Assembly: GCF_049942825.1 (NCBI RefSeq)
Contig: NZ_CP187970.1
Location: 4,402,001 to 4,466,000, forward strand
Direction: 5' to 3'
Origin: Paenibacillus_G sp049942825
GTDB taxonomy: Bacteria; Bacillota; Bacilli; Paenibacillales; NBRC-103111
DNA length: 64,000 bases
Notes under the pieces: generated by a model
Told to the model about the DNA's origin: nothing
Databases searched by the model: none
The model's input: the letters and a program-made list of their open reading frames with translations, nothing else
Shown: piece after piece, positions 16,606 through 25,439 of the stretch
How the letters are laid out: each line of letters opens with the position of its first letter
Numbering within the stretch: position 1 is the first letter of the stretch
Made by a program: the position numbers and the translations under genes

Positions 16606-18107
16606 CCGCGCTCCCCTCCTTCCGTTGATCCCGCGCCCGCCGGACGGGCGCGCAGCGCCATCTGAGGCCGGCCGGGCAGCCCGATCCGGCACCGCCCGCG
16701 GAACAACCCTTCGAGCGGCAGAATGGTCATCTCCCAGGTGTCGATCAGCTCAACCTGATAATCCCCCTCCGCCGGAAGCTCCAGCCAGTGACAGCCCGGC
16801 TGACGCCGTCCGAAGTACACCAGGCGCCAGCTTCCTTCGCCCGGCGACTCGATCCACTCCGGCGGGGCCTCCTCCAGGATGCGCCGCAAGAAGGCGATCC
16901 GTGCCGTGCTCTCTCCGTACAGACGGCCGCCCGTCGAGATCCACGCCCGGGTCTCCCGGTCGATGAACGACTCCCCGTGTCCGACGAAGCCGCCCCGGCT
17001 CGCTCCTTCCCAGAACCGGTGCACGAGCTCCCGGCCCGAGATATTCCCCCAGCGCCGCGAGCTGTTGCCCTCGTACGAGATCTCGTCGATGACGATCGGC
17101 TTGGCCGCCGTCAGCCGCCACTGGCTCGTAAGCTCCGCGTCCCAGTGCTGGATGCTCTGGTGCGTGATCCAGGGCTTCGTGAAGTCGTAGAGGTTGGACG
17201 ATTTGTACATTTTCGTCCCGTTGTGAATCGAGCGCAGATGCTGGTAAGGGTCAAACCGCTGGGTCAGCTGCAGCAGCCGGTCCCAGTCCGCCACCGTCTT
17301 GAATTTGTTGAAGTCGAACTCGTTGCACAGCGACCACCACACATGGCGGTAGGAGCTGAGCCTTGCGATGCAGTACCGCAGGTACATTTCGTCCTGCTGC
17401 CCCTCCATGTTGTCGACGCCCCACCACCCTTTGTCATACGGATGGAAGAGCACGAGGTCCGCCTCAATCCCCAGTTTCAGCAGGTCCTCCAGCCGGTGCT
17501 CGAGATGCCGGAAAAATGCAGGATTGTACCGCGTCCGGTCGAGGTCCTCCGGGGAGGAGCCGGCAAAGACCGTCTGCAGCGGAGGCTGCATATCCCGGGT
17601 CGGAAGCAGGCACATTCTCACTTTATTGAAGGGTGAATCAGCGAGCGACTGCAGGGTCAGCTCCTCCTGCGCCGTATTCCCCCCGTGCGTCCAGTGATAA
17701 CAGGTGGTGCCGAACGGCATATAAGGCGTTCCGTCCTCATAAGCGAAGCCGTACCGGCCCTTCACCCGGACCGGGCCATGATTGCCTTCGCCCGCCTGCG
17801 TGCAGGCGAACTCGCCCGTATGACCGTCAAGCTCCGGAGAGCTGCTTCGCGTCACATACCGCCAGACACCCGGCCGGTCCGGCATGAAGCGGACCCGGTA
17901 GACCCCGTCCCCGTCATAGAAGCCCTCGGCCTCCATCGTCAGGTTCCGGTACTGGAACCGGGCCGACAAACGAACGTCCTGGAACGGATTGCCTTCCTGC
18001 GGGCCCTCCAGAACCAGCTCGAACCGGCCCCACTGCTCTACCGTCTCCCGGCTGTCAGCCACAGCGGTCCCTACTCTGTTCACGCCGATCGTTCTCCTCT
18101 CCATCAT
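16602..18107 (-). CDS. DUF5060/DUF4038/DUF5605 glycoside hydrolase (GH140-like clan)
   Basis: The 501-residue protein shows an N-terminal DUF5060 sandwich (WGRFELVLEGP, EGFYDGDGVYRVRF), a DUF4038 TIM barrel with candidate acid/base in LCNEFDF (Asn262-Glu263) and a second acidic motif VIDEISYEG (Asp341-Glu342), and a C-terminal DUF5605 beta domain. DUF4038 includes GH140 apiosidases, which open apiose linkages in rhamnogalacturonan II, but sequence alone does not fix this substrate. The ATG at 18107 overlaps the permease stop (ATGA). It lacks a signal peptide. It follows the permease genes, so a cytoplasmic enzyme working on the imported ligand is the natural reading. Confidence 0.82.
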   Translation of the reverse strand: MMERRTIGVNRVGTAVADSRETVEQWGRFELVLEGPQEGNPFQDVRLSARFQYRNLTMEAEGFYDGDGVYRVRFMPDRPGVWRYVTRSSSPELDGHTGEFACTQAGEGNHGPVRVKGRYGFAYEDGTPYMPFGTTCYHWTHGGNTAQEELTLQSLADSPFNKVRMCLLPTRDMQPPLQTVFAGSSPEDLDRTRYNPAFFRHLEHRLEDLLKLGIEADLVLFHPYDKGWWGVDNMEGQQDEMYLRYCIARLSSYRHVWWSLCNEFDFNKFKTVADWDRLLQLTQRFDPYQHLRSIHNGTKMYKSSNLYDFTKPWITHQSIQHWDAELTSQWRLTAAKPIVIDEISYEGNSSRRWGNISGRELVHRFWEGASRGGFVGHGESFIDRETRAWISTGGRLYGESTARIAFLRRILEEAPPEWIESPGEGSWRLVYFGRRQPGCHWLELPAEGDYQVELIDTWEMTILPLEGLFRGRCRIGLPGRPQMALRARPAGAGSTEGGERG

Positions 18108-19003
18108 TTGATCCCCGAATGCGCCATGGTGGCGATCACCTTGCTCTGGAAGGCAAGGAAGATAATGAGGTTGGGCAGGAACAGCAGCAGCGTCGCCGCC
18201 GCCAGCGCGCCCTGCCGGGCCACGCTGTTAGCCATGCCGCTCGTCAGCGTTTCGACGTAGAAGGGGAAGGTCCGCATCTCTTCATCCTGCATGTAGGAGA
18301 TCGACGTCTCCGTATTCTGCCATGCGCTCTGGAAGGCGATAATGCCGATCGTGGCGATCGCCGGCAGCACGACCGGAATAATGATGCGCACGAACAGGGT
18401 CCACTCCTTCGCCCCGTCCATCTTCGCGGAATCGAGCAGCTCGCCGGGCACCTGATCGATGAACTGCTTCATCAGGAATACCCCCGTGGGAACGGCCACC
18501 AGCGGCAGCACATGCCCCCAATACGTATTGAAAATACCGAGCTGGCTCACCACCAGATACTTCGGAATGGCCACGGTCTCGGGGACGAAGACCAGGGTCA
18601 GCAGAATGGTCCCGAAGACCACCTTATGTCCCGGAAACTGGTGCTTGGAGATCGCGTAGGCGCACATCGCGCTGAACAGCGTAATGAGCGTGACGGACAG
18701 CCCGGTTACGACGAAGCTGTTGAACATATACCGGGTCACCGGCACGGCCGTCGTCTTCGTCGAAGCCAGAAGCTCGATGAAGCTCTGGATCGAGGGATCG
18801 CGGACGAGAATGTTCGGCGGGTACACGAACAGCTCCTGGTAGGGCTTGAACGCGTGGTTGAAAATGTACACGATCGGCAGCATCATGAAGATGCTGATGA
18901 GCACGAGCAGCACGAAGGCCACCCGCTCGGTCGGACTCCAGCGCCCGAGCTTCGAACGCCTCCGCCAGGGCACCCATCCGCTCAGTTTGGCCGCGAGATT
19001 CAT
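18104..19003 (-). CDS. Carbohydrate ABC transporter permease, MalG type
   Basis: A 299-residue inner-membrane protein with six predicted helices, the first at about residues 27-48 (VAFVLLVLISIFMMLPIVYI). The cytoplasmic EAA-type loop that docks the ATPase is near residue 205 (DSAKMDGAKEWTLFVRIIIP). The N-terminal tail and length fit the second permease of CUT1 sugar importers. ATG 19003 follows GAAGGAGGACG and lies one base after the stop of the MalF-type gene; the pair should form a heterodimer. The partner ATPase is encoded in the same operon. Confidence 0.93.
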   Translation of the reverse strand: MNLAAKLSGWVPWRRRSKLGRWSPTERVAFVLLVLISIFMMLPIVYIFNHAFKPYQELFVYPPNILVRDPSIQSFIELLASTKTTAVPVTRYMFNSFVVTGLSVTLITLFSAMCAYAISKHQFPGHKVVFGTILLTLVFVPETVAIPKYLVVSQLGIFNTYWGHVLPLVAVPTGVFLMKQFIDQVPGELLDSAKMDGAKEWTLFVRIIIPVVLPAIATIGIIAFQSAWQNTETSISYMQDEEMRTFPFYVETLTSGMANSVARQGALAAATLLLFLPNLIIFLAFQSKVIATMAHSGIK

Positions 19004-19004
19004 G

Positions 19005-19979
19005 TTATTCGTCCTCCTTCGTACCGAAGAGCTTCCAGCACAGCTTCTGCGCCAGGTAGACGATCGTCAGCAGGCACACCGTCAGCGCCGTGGCATAGCC
19101 GAGCTCGAAGCGGGTGAATGCATAATCGTCGGTATGTGTGGTGATCATGTGCGCCGCATATTCAGGCGTCGGATTCATGCCGGAGAGCACTGTACCGATC
19201 TCGCTGATCTGGACCGCACCTACGACCGCCATGACCGCCCCGAACAGCATCTGCGGCTTCGTCGCCGGGATCGTAATGTACCAGATCTCCTCCAGCCGGC
19301 TGCGGATGCCGTCCAGCTTGCCGGCCTCATACATCTCCGGATTGACGTTCAGCAGGCCGGCCAGCATGCCGAGGAAGCCGATGCCCATGCTTTTCCATAA
19401 GGTAACCACGACCATGGACGTCATGAGATGATCTTTACTCGTGACCCACGGTACGGGCTCGCTGATGAGATTCAGGTTCAGCAGAAAATGGTTCAGATAC
19501 CCGATCCGGTCGCTGGAGAACAGCGGCGTCCAGATGATGCTCATCGCCACAAGGCTCGCCAGCGACGGCGTATACATCGCCAGCGTGAACCACTTGCGGA
19601 AGACGGCGGGCAAAATCGAGATCAGCCAGGCGAGCAGGAACGCGCACACATAGCCGCCCGGACCGACGATGAGCGCAAAGGTCAGGGTATTCGGCAGCGC
19701 ATGCTTCATCAGGATGAGATCCTGCGTCAGCATGTAGCGGAAGTTATCCCAGCCGACGAAGCGCGGAGGCTCGATCGAATTGTAGTGGGTGAAGCTCAGC
19801 ACTACGGCGGCAATGACCGGCAGCAGAATAAACAAGATAAAGCAGATCATGAACGGGGCGATGAACAAATAGGATACGCGGTACGACCAGAGGGTCTTAA
19901 GCAGCTCCGCCAGCCTGCCTTTGCGCCGCTGCCCCAGGCTGATGCCAGGCGCCTGCACGATCAATTCACTTTTGGACAT
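19005..19979 (-). CDS. Carbohydrate ABC transporter permease, MalF type
   Basis: This 324-residue membrane protein has a cytoplasmic N-terminus, a first helix at about 35-60 (YLFIAPFMICFILFILLPVI), and an EAA loop (YEAGKLDGIRSRLEEIWYIT) near residues 218-237. These are the marks of the first CUT1 permease. The ATG at 19979 has GGAAGGAG upstream and overlaps the binding-protein gene by 14 bp. With the MalG-type partner it forms the channel for the ligand captured by the unusual 995-residue binding protein. Confidence 0.93.
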   Translation of the reverse strand: MSKSELIVQAPGISLGQRRKGRLAELLKTLWSYRVSYLFIAPFMICFILFILLPVIAAVVLSFTHYNSIEPPRFVGWDNFRYMLTQDLILMKHALPNTLTFALIVGPGGYVCAFLLAWLISILPAVFRKWFTLAMYTPSLASLVAMSIIWTPLFSSDRIGYLNHFLLNLNLISEPVPWVTSKDHLMTSMVVVTLWKSMGIGFLGMLAGLLNVNPEMYEAGKLDGIRSRLEEIWYITIPATKPQMLFGAVMAVVGAVQISEIGTVLSGMNPTPEYAAHMITTHTDDYAFTRFELGYATALTVCLLTIVYLAQKLCWKLFGTKEDE

Positions 19980-22953
19980 ACGGCTCCACTCCTTCCCAAG
20001 GCTTCGTAATGGACGGCAGATTCATTCGGCGGATCACGGTTCCATCCGGGCTGATGAAGCCGAACTCCTGGACCTTCCGCCGGATTTCGCGGTCCACTTC
20101 CTTCACGGCCGTCTCGAGCGAAGTCCGGTAGTTCATGCCTCCGATGACGGTCCGTGTCCAAGCGTTGCGCAGCTCCCGCTCCATGAAGTAGCTGCCGGGT
20201 ACGTTCGGGATCTCGCGGAACCACTTCCACTGCTCCATGATCGCCGTCAGATCGTCATCTCGCCACGGCAGCTTCGTGAACGCTTCGATATTCGACGTGT
20301 TCCACCGGAAGGTGACGCCGTTGAGCGTCTCGAGATCCGTGCCGAACCGCTCCTGCACGGCGGCGGAGGTCCACCACTTGATGAATTCCCAGCCTTCGGC
20401 CGGCCGTTTTGCATTCTTCATGATGACCGAAGACTGCATACTGCCTCCGAGCCAGCGGGCCACCTGCCCGTCAGCCTGCCGGACGCCCGGTACGGGAGCG
20501 AGCCCCCACAGTCCGTTCAGCTCCGGAGCGGCTACCGTCAGCTGGATATACGTATTGATGTCCGCAATGCCGATCGGGTACGAACCTTCGCGGAAATGCA
20601 TGTAGAAGCTGTCCATCCGCTGGTCCACGGCATACTTGTTCTGCAGGTCGGTCCACATTTTGAACGCTTCGTAGCTCTTGTCCGAGCCGAGCCCGGTCTT
20701 CGTGCCATCCGGCGTATAATACTCGGCGCCGTGCATCTGCATGAACGCATTGTGCTCCACCGGTGTAAAATTCATCCCGTTCTGCTGCAGCACCGGCAGG
20801 ATGCGGTACAGCTCCTCCCAGGTATCCGGCACCTTCAGGCCGAGCCGGTCGAGAATATCTTTGCGGTAGTACATCATCTGGAACGACTGGGTCTCGGGCA
20901 CGCCGTAATAGCCCCCGTCATAGTAGAACGGAGTCCAGGAGCCGGGTGCGAACCGCCCGAAGAAATTCTCGAAGTCCGGGAACTGCTTCAGGTTATAGAT
21001 GCCGCCCCGGATCGCGTAGTCGAACGGAATGTCCTGAGGCATGCCGAGAGCGACGTCAGGCGCTATGCCCGCTGCGTTCATGAGCACGAGCTGCTTCTCG
21101 TCCTTGAGCAGATTGACCTTGACCTTGATGCCGGTCTGCGGCGTGAACTGCTCATCCACCAGACCCTGAAGCAGGTTCACGTAATCCCGTCCGCGGAACA
21201 TCCAGACGTCGAGCGCCTCTTCATTGTCTTCACTCCACTTGCCCTTGGCTTTGAATGAGTCGAAGAAGTTGGCCACCCCGCCCCAGAACTTCTCTCCGGC
21301 CGACGCTTCCATCTTCGGAAGCGGCTGCCCGGCGGGGACTACGAACAGGCGGTCAAGCTGCAGCGGCTGGGAGCCCAGCGCCTCGATCTGATCGGCGACC
21401 TTGCCCTGGATCTCGACGAGGCGGCCCGGATCATAAGGGATCTCGTCCGCATCCGCGAGCATGGCGTCGATATCTTTGCGCGCGGTAACCAGCCCCTGCG
21501 AGACGGAGTCCGGCCGGCCGTTGAGCTCGGTCAGCTTCTCCCGAATCGCGTCGATCCGGTCCCCGGTAGCCTGCAGTCCTTCGACGAAGCCCGGCAGATC
21601 GCGCTCCATGTCCCAGGTCCGGTTCTTGTCGTCCACGCCCCCGGTCAGCGCCGATACGTCTGCGAAGAGCTTACGGAGCTCTCCGATCACTTCTTCCAGC
21701 TCGACAGCGAGCGGCTTCAGCGGAGCATACGTGACCCGCATGGAGATCGTGTTGGTTCCCTTCTCGAGATAAAACTCATACGGCCGGTTCTCCTCGTCCG
21801 CGAGCGTCAGCCCGCGCCAGCCGGACGCATACAGGAAGCGGTACGCCTTCAGCTCGGAGAACGGCACCTTCCCGTTGACGAGCACCGTGCGGAACGAAGA
21901 GCGGTTCGATACGAAACCCTGCTGGGCCCGCATCGCAATATGGTAATAGCCGGTCTCCGGCGCGTCGAAGCTCCAGGAGATCTCCTGGTTCCCGGCGTTC
22001 CACCGTTCCCCGTTGATCGTATTATAGGTGATTCTGCCCTGGACATAAGGGGTATTGGCGATATCATTGTCATAGGCCAGCGATAGAGAGGAATCGCTCT
22101 TCCACTGCACCCGCTCGGCCTCAATGGTCACCGGCTGTGCCGTTACTGCGCCGGCAGCCGGCTGGCTCTGCCTGACCGCTGCATAGGCCTCCGTCTTGGC
22201 CGGCGGCTGCAGCAGGATCGATTCGAGGGCCAGGGGATCGCTGCCGTTCAGCCGGATCTTATGCCGGCCCTCCGGCAGATACCACTGCAGGGCGTCCGCA
22301 TAAGCGCCCGCCTTGTCGCGCAGCTCCCAGGTCTGCCATCCGGAGATGTCTTCCGCCACCGGACGGATCTCATCTCCCCGGTCGTCCGTCCGCACCGGAA
22401 GCTTATCCCTCCAATGCCGGTAGAGCTCGATCGACTTCGACTCCAGGAACGGGCTCTTCCCGTCGATCGTGATATTCAGCGCGATCGGCTTACGGTTCTT
22501 CGAATCGACGAATGGATGGTAGGACATCGTGAGGGTATATAATCCCCCCTGCTGCACATCCACCTCGTACTCGATCCACTCGTTTCGTCCCGCATTCCAG
22601 ATTAGGACATTGTCTTTGCCCTCGTAAGCGCCCGTCTGCACTTTCGCTCCCTCGGCATGCCCGGCGATCCGGGAACCGGGGATGAGGATCTGCGCTGTAT
22701 GATCGGCGGACGCTCCCTCCTTCTTCCACCGCTCCAGCACTTCCGAATAATACGGATCGTTCCGGCCGGTGAGTCCCGCCCCGCCTTCTGCATCGCCCGC
22801 CGCCTGCCCCTTGGTCTGTCCTTCTGCCGGTTTGGCGCCGTCCGCCGCCCCTGCAGGATCAGCCGTGCCGTACAGGACAGTGACAAGCGTGAGAACGACG
22901 GCAAGCAGGGCTGCCAGCCGCGTCCGTATTCGACTTAACGCTTTCAACTCCAT
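19966..22953 (-). CDS. Giant extracellular solute-binding protein with N-terminal beta-sandwich modules
   Basis: This 995-residue protein is about twice the usual length. It has a signal peptide (RTRLAALLAVVLTLVTVLYG, cleavage near AGA-AD) and no cysteine anywhere, so it cannot be a lipoprotein. Two CBM-like beta-sandwich modules follow, at about 60-250 (IEYEVDVQQGGLYTLTMSY) and 260-425 (ISWSFDAPETGYYHIAMRAQ). Then come a helical, coiled-coil-like linker (about 425-560) and a family-1 sugar-binding domain (about 580-980; VALGMPQDIP, PDTWEELYRI, WEFIKWWTS). It presumably captures the oligosaccharide for the adjacent permeases. The start is uncertain: ATG 22953 is used, while a TTG at 22977 adds eight residues. 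How it is retained at the cell surface is unclear. Confidence 0.88.
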   Translation of the reverse strand: MELKALSRIRTRLAALLAVVLTLVTVLYGTADPAGAADGAKPAEGQTKGQAAGDAEGGAGLTGRNDPYYSEVLERWKKEGASADHTAQILIPGSRIAGHAEGAKVQTGAYEGKDNVLIWNAGRNEWIEYEVDVQQGGLYTLTMSYHPFVDSKNRKPIALNITIDGKSPFLESKSIELYRHWRDKLPVRTDDRGDEIRPVAEDISGWQTWELRDKAGAYADALQWYLPEGRHKIRLNGSDPLALESILLQPPAKTEAYAAVRQSQPAAGAVTAQPVTIEAERVQWKSDSSLSLAYDNDIANTPYVQGRITYNTINGERWNAGNQEISWSFDAPETGYYHIAMRAQQGFVSNRSSFRTVLVNGKVPFSELKAYRFLYASGWRGLTLADEENRPYEFYLEKGTNTISMRVTYAPLKPLAVELEEVIGELRKLFADVSALTGGVDDKNRTWDMERDLPGFVEGLQATGDRIDAIREKLTELNGRPDSVSQGLVTARKDIDAMLADADEIPYDPGRLVEIQGKVADQIEALGSQPLQLDRLFVVPAGQPLPKMEASAGEKFWGGVANFFDSFKAKGKWSEDNEEALDVWMFRGRDYVNLLQGLVDEQFTPQTGIKVKVNLLKDEKQLVLMNAAGIAPDVALGMPQDIPFDYAIRGGIYNLKQFPDFENFFGRFAPGSWTPFYYDGGYYGVPETQSFQMMYYRKDILDRLGLKVPDTWEELYRILPVLQQNGMNFTPVEHNAFMQMHGAEYYTPDGTKTGLGSDKSYEAFKMWTDLQNKYAVDQRMDSFYMHFREGSYPIGIADINTYIQLTVAAPELNGLWGLAPVPGVRQADGQVARWLGGSMQSSVIMKNAKRPAEGWEFIKWWTSAAVQERFGTDLETLNGVTFRWNTSNIEAFTKLPWRDDDLTAIMEQWKWFREIPNVPGSYFMERELRNAWTRTVIGGMNYRTSLETAVKEVDREIRRKVQEFGFISPDGTVIRRMNLPSITKPWEGVEPYVQK

Positions 22954-22969
22954 CCCTCCGCCTTTGCTC

Positions 22970-24091
22970 TTAATCAAGGATATTCTCTTCGGTCTCTCCG
23001 TCGAAGAAGATCGCCTTCTGCATATTGGGGATCAGCATAACCCTCTCATCATCTGCGAAATCCTGGTCGGACGGGGTGCGGGCCACGAGAAGCTTCGAGG
23101 CTCCGATATCGGCATACACGAAGCGGTCGGCCCCCATCAGCTCGCCGAACTTGTGGATTCCCATCATGGCGTCATGCGGCTGCGCACCGTCTCTCTGAGC
23201 AGCGACCCCGATGTGCTCGCTGCGGATGCCGAGGAACACGGTGCGGTTCACTTTCTTTTTCTCCTTGAGTCTCTCCGAGGCGCCCTCAGGGACGCGAAGA
23301 TAGTACTGCTTCGTATGGAATTCCAGCCCGCCGTCCGGCGCTTCCAGCAGCTTGCCCTCCAGGAAATTGATCGGAGGCGAGCCGATGAAGCCCGCGACGA
23401 ACATGTTGGCCGGGTGGTTGTAGATTCGCTGGGGGGTGTCGACCTGCTGGATCAGGCCGTCCTTCATGACCACAATACGGTGGCCCATCGTCATCGCTTC
23501 CACCTGGTCATGCGTCACGTACACCATGGTCACGCCCAGCTGCTTGTGCAGGGAGATGATCTCCGTCCGCATCTGCACCCTCAGCTTCGCATCCAGGTTC
23601 GAGAGCGGCTCATCCATCAGGAACACCTCGGGATTGCGCACGATCGCCCGGCCCAGCGCGACACGCTGCCGCTGCCCGCCGGACAGCTGTCTCGGCTTGC
23701 GTTCCAGGAACGGTTCGATCTCCAGCGTCCGCGAGGTCCGTTTGACCGACTGCTCGATCTCATGCTTGGGCGATTTGCGCAGCCGCAGGCCGAAGGCGAT
23801 GTTCTCGAAGACGCTCATATTCGGATAGAGCGCATAGTTCTGGAACACCATCGCGATATCGCGGTCCTTCGGGGGCAGGTGGTTCACCAGCCGGTCGCCG
23901 ATGTACAGCTCGCCCGAGGTGATGTCCTCGAGACCTGCGATCATCCGCAGGGTGGTCGATTTGCCGCAGCCCGAGGGGCCGACCATGACGAGAAACTCGC
24001 CGTCCTTGATTTCCAGGTTAAAATCTCTTACGGCATAGCCCCGTTCCTTGCCGAAGCGCTTTTCAATTTGCTTTAACAGGATTCTTCCCAC
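22970..24091 (-). CDS. ABC transporter ATP-binding protein, MalK/UgpC/MsmK type
   Basis: The 373-residue protein has a complete nucleotide-binding domain: Walker A GPSGCGKST, Q-loop FQNYALYP, signature LSGGQRQR, Walker B VFLMDEP and the switch histidine in YVTHDQVEA. The C-terminal ~130 residues form the MalK-type regulatory OB domain (GIRSEH). GTG 24091 is chosen because GGAGGT lies six bases upstream; the GTG at 24106 lies within that site. It is the first gene of the importer operon, just after a perfect cre and an AraC-type box pair. It probably drives this importer and may also serve the second importer (48525-55717), which has no ATPase gene nearby. Confidence 0.95.
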   Translation of the reverse strand: MGRILLKQIEKRFGKERGYAVRDFNLEIKDGEFLVMVGPSGCGKSTTLRMIAGLEDITSGELYIGDRLVNHLPPKDRDIAMVFQNYALYPNMSVFENIAFGLRLRKSPKHEIEQSVKRTSRTLEIEPFLERKPRQLSGGQRQRVALGRAIVRNPEVFLMDEPLSNLDAKLRVQMRTEIISLHKQLGVTMVYVTHDQVEAMTMGHRIVVMKDGLIQQVDTPQRIYNHPANMFVAGFIGSPPINFLEGKLLEAPDGGLEFHTKQYYLRVPEGASERLKEKKKVNRTVFLGIRSEHIGVAAQRDGAQPHDAMMGIHKFGELMGADRFVYADIGASKLLVARTPSDQDFADDERVMLIPNMQKAIFFDGETEENILD

Positions 24092-24135
24092 TTCCGCACC
24101 TCCCACAAGCTCTTCTCTACTGACTCTATCTCTAG

Positions 24136-24149
24136 TGTGAACGGTTACA
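24136..24149. promoter_or_regulatory. cre (CcpA) site upstream of the importer operon
   Basis: TGTGAACGGTTACA fits the Bacillus-type cre consensus TGWNANCGNTNWCA at every defined position. It lies 45 bp before the ATPase start and 20 bp downstream of the -10, a roadblock position suited to glucose repression. Confidence 0.8.
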
Positions 24150-24168
24150 ATCTCCCCGAATGACCTTC

Positions 24169-24222
24169 ATTATATCGTCTGCCTGTGAGACGATTATAGG
24201 CGGTGGTGGCTTACTCTATAGG
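24169..24222 (-). promoter_or_regulatory. Promoter of the importer operon with paired CCTATA boxes
   Basis: A perfect TATAAT (24174-24169) lacks a consensus -35. Upstream on the same strand are two CCTATA boxes, 24200-24195 and 24222-24217, exactly 22 bp apart. The proximal box covers the -35 position. This is the geometry of an AraC-family activator bound to direct repeats. A dyad, ATCGTCT/AGACGAT (24174-24180, 24188-24194), lies in the spacer. Confidence 0.6.
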
Positions 24223-24233
24223 GGCATTGCGCT

Positions 24234-25259
24234 TTAGGCATTGCGCTTCAGACTTTGCGCCAGCCAGTCGAACGACAGCCGGCCCGATACTTCATGCTTG
24301 CCGGGGAAGAGATCGGAGCCGAAGCGCTCCGGAGCCCCTTCTTCCTGATAGATGGCCTCGAGTACCGCCGCCGTCTCCCGGAAGGAAGCCGCAGGAAAAA
24401 GCCCGTCCCTCTCACCGGACTCCACGAACAGGGACCGCGGGGCGGTGAGTCCGATGAGCTCGGGCAGCTCCGCCGCCTTCAGGATGCCGGGTAAATAATT
24501 GTCGATGCAGTGGGTCCGCTTCCACAGGCTGCCGGCAAACGTATTCGTGAAGCCGCACAGCAGGGCCGCCTGCAGGCGGTCATCCAGCGCTGCGGCAAAA
24601 GCGGCAACAAGGCCTCCGCCTGAGAAGCCCATGCAGCCGATCCGCTGCGGATCGACATCGCCGCGTCCTGCGGTATAATCAAGCGCCCGCGACGCTTCGA
24701 ACACGCGCAGACCGGCCAGCGTCTGCCCGCACATCAGCAGACGGGAGGCCAGCGCGAAGCAGGAGCTGGTCGTATGCGGGTCTTTCGGCAGGTCGGCGGC
24801 CAGCCTCCGGTCGCCGAAGCCGACGATCTCGGGGGCGATGACGATGAGTCCCCGCTCTGCGAGCTGCTGGGCCACGGGACGCCGTCCATCGGGCCGTTCT
24901 TCTGCCGGCGTATCATCGGTGCGCAGGCCGACGAGCTCCCGGCTGCCGATACCGTGGCCGTGCCAGGCGATAACCGCCGGTGCCCTGCCCTTCAGCCCCG
25001 CCGGCACCAGCACAAAGGCAGGCATCCGCAGCCCCGCGTGCGTCGTGTAGACGACGCGTTCCAGCCTGCCGGCCCCGAGCTCCCACCGCCCGATGACCTC
25101 CGGCTCCAGTGGAGCGTCGGAAGCCGGCACAGGTCCCAGTGCCTCAAGCAGGGCCGCACGCAAGACGCTCCGCCTCTCTTTCCAAGAGTGCTGCTTCCCC
25201 GCAGCCTGTCCGCGGGCCGCCTGGTAGGCCTCCTCCAAATAGTGATCCGGATTCCACAT
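24234..25259 (-). CDS. Alpha/beta hydrolase, acetylesterase-like
   Basis: The 341-residue protein is a serine hydrolase of the dienelactone-hydrolase/acetyl-xylan-esterase-like group. It has WHGHGIGS at the oxyanion region, the nucleophile elbow GFSGGG, the acidic residue in ESGERDGLF and the histidine in FPGKHEVS. No export signal is present. The start is ATG 25259, preceded by GGAGGAGGG; the longer frame upstream has no site. By context it would remove acetyl or similar ester groups from imported oligosaccharides before the glycosidases act. The gene is separated from both neighbours and appears to be transcribed alone, with a cre site 180 bp upstream. Confidence 0.78.
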   Translation of the reverse strand: MWNPDHYLEEAYQAARGQAAGKQHSWKERRSVLRAALLEALGPVPASDAPLEPEVIGRWELGAGRLERVVYTTHAGLRMPAFVLVPAGLKGRAPAVIAWHGHGIGSRELVGLRTDDTPAEERPDGRRPVAQQLAERGLIVIAPEIVGFGDRRLAADLPKDPHTTSSCFALASRLLMCGQTLAGLRVFEASRALDYTAGRGDVDPQRIGCMGFSGGGLVAAFAAALDDRLQAALLCGFTNTFAGSLWKRTHCIDNYLPGILKAAELPELIGLTAPRSLFVESGERDGLFPAASFRETAAVLEAIYQEEGAPERFGSDLFPGKHEVSGRLSFDWLAQSLKRNA

Positions 25260-25439
25260 GGGTCCGCCCTCCTCCTCTTCTGGTATCTGCAATCGTCGGA
25301 CACCGCTCTCTAGTGCCGCGCCTTCCGGCAAAATTTTTTTACCGCATGTCGTTTCAACCCCGTACGCATCGGGTAAGTAAGGCAAGTATGAATTTCTGCA
25401 CGGGGATGTTTCTCTCGTCTCCCCTCTGTTTCTCTCCTA

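Noticed and set aside
19921..21258. A 445-codon plus-strand frame inside the binding-protein gene
   Set aside because: Antisense shadow; the minus-strand protein shows clear family-1 binding-protein motifs.
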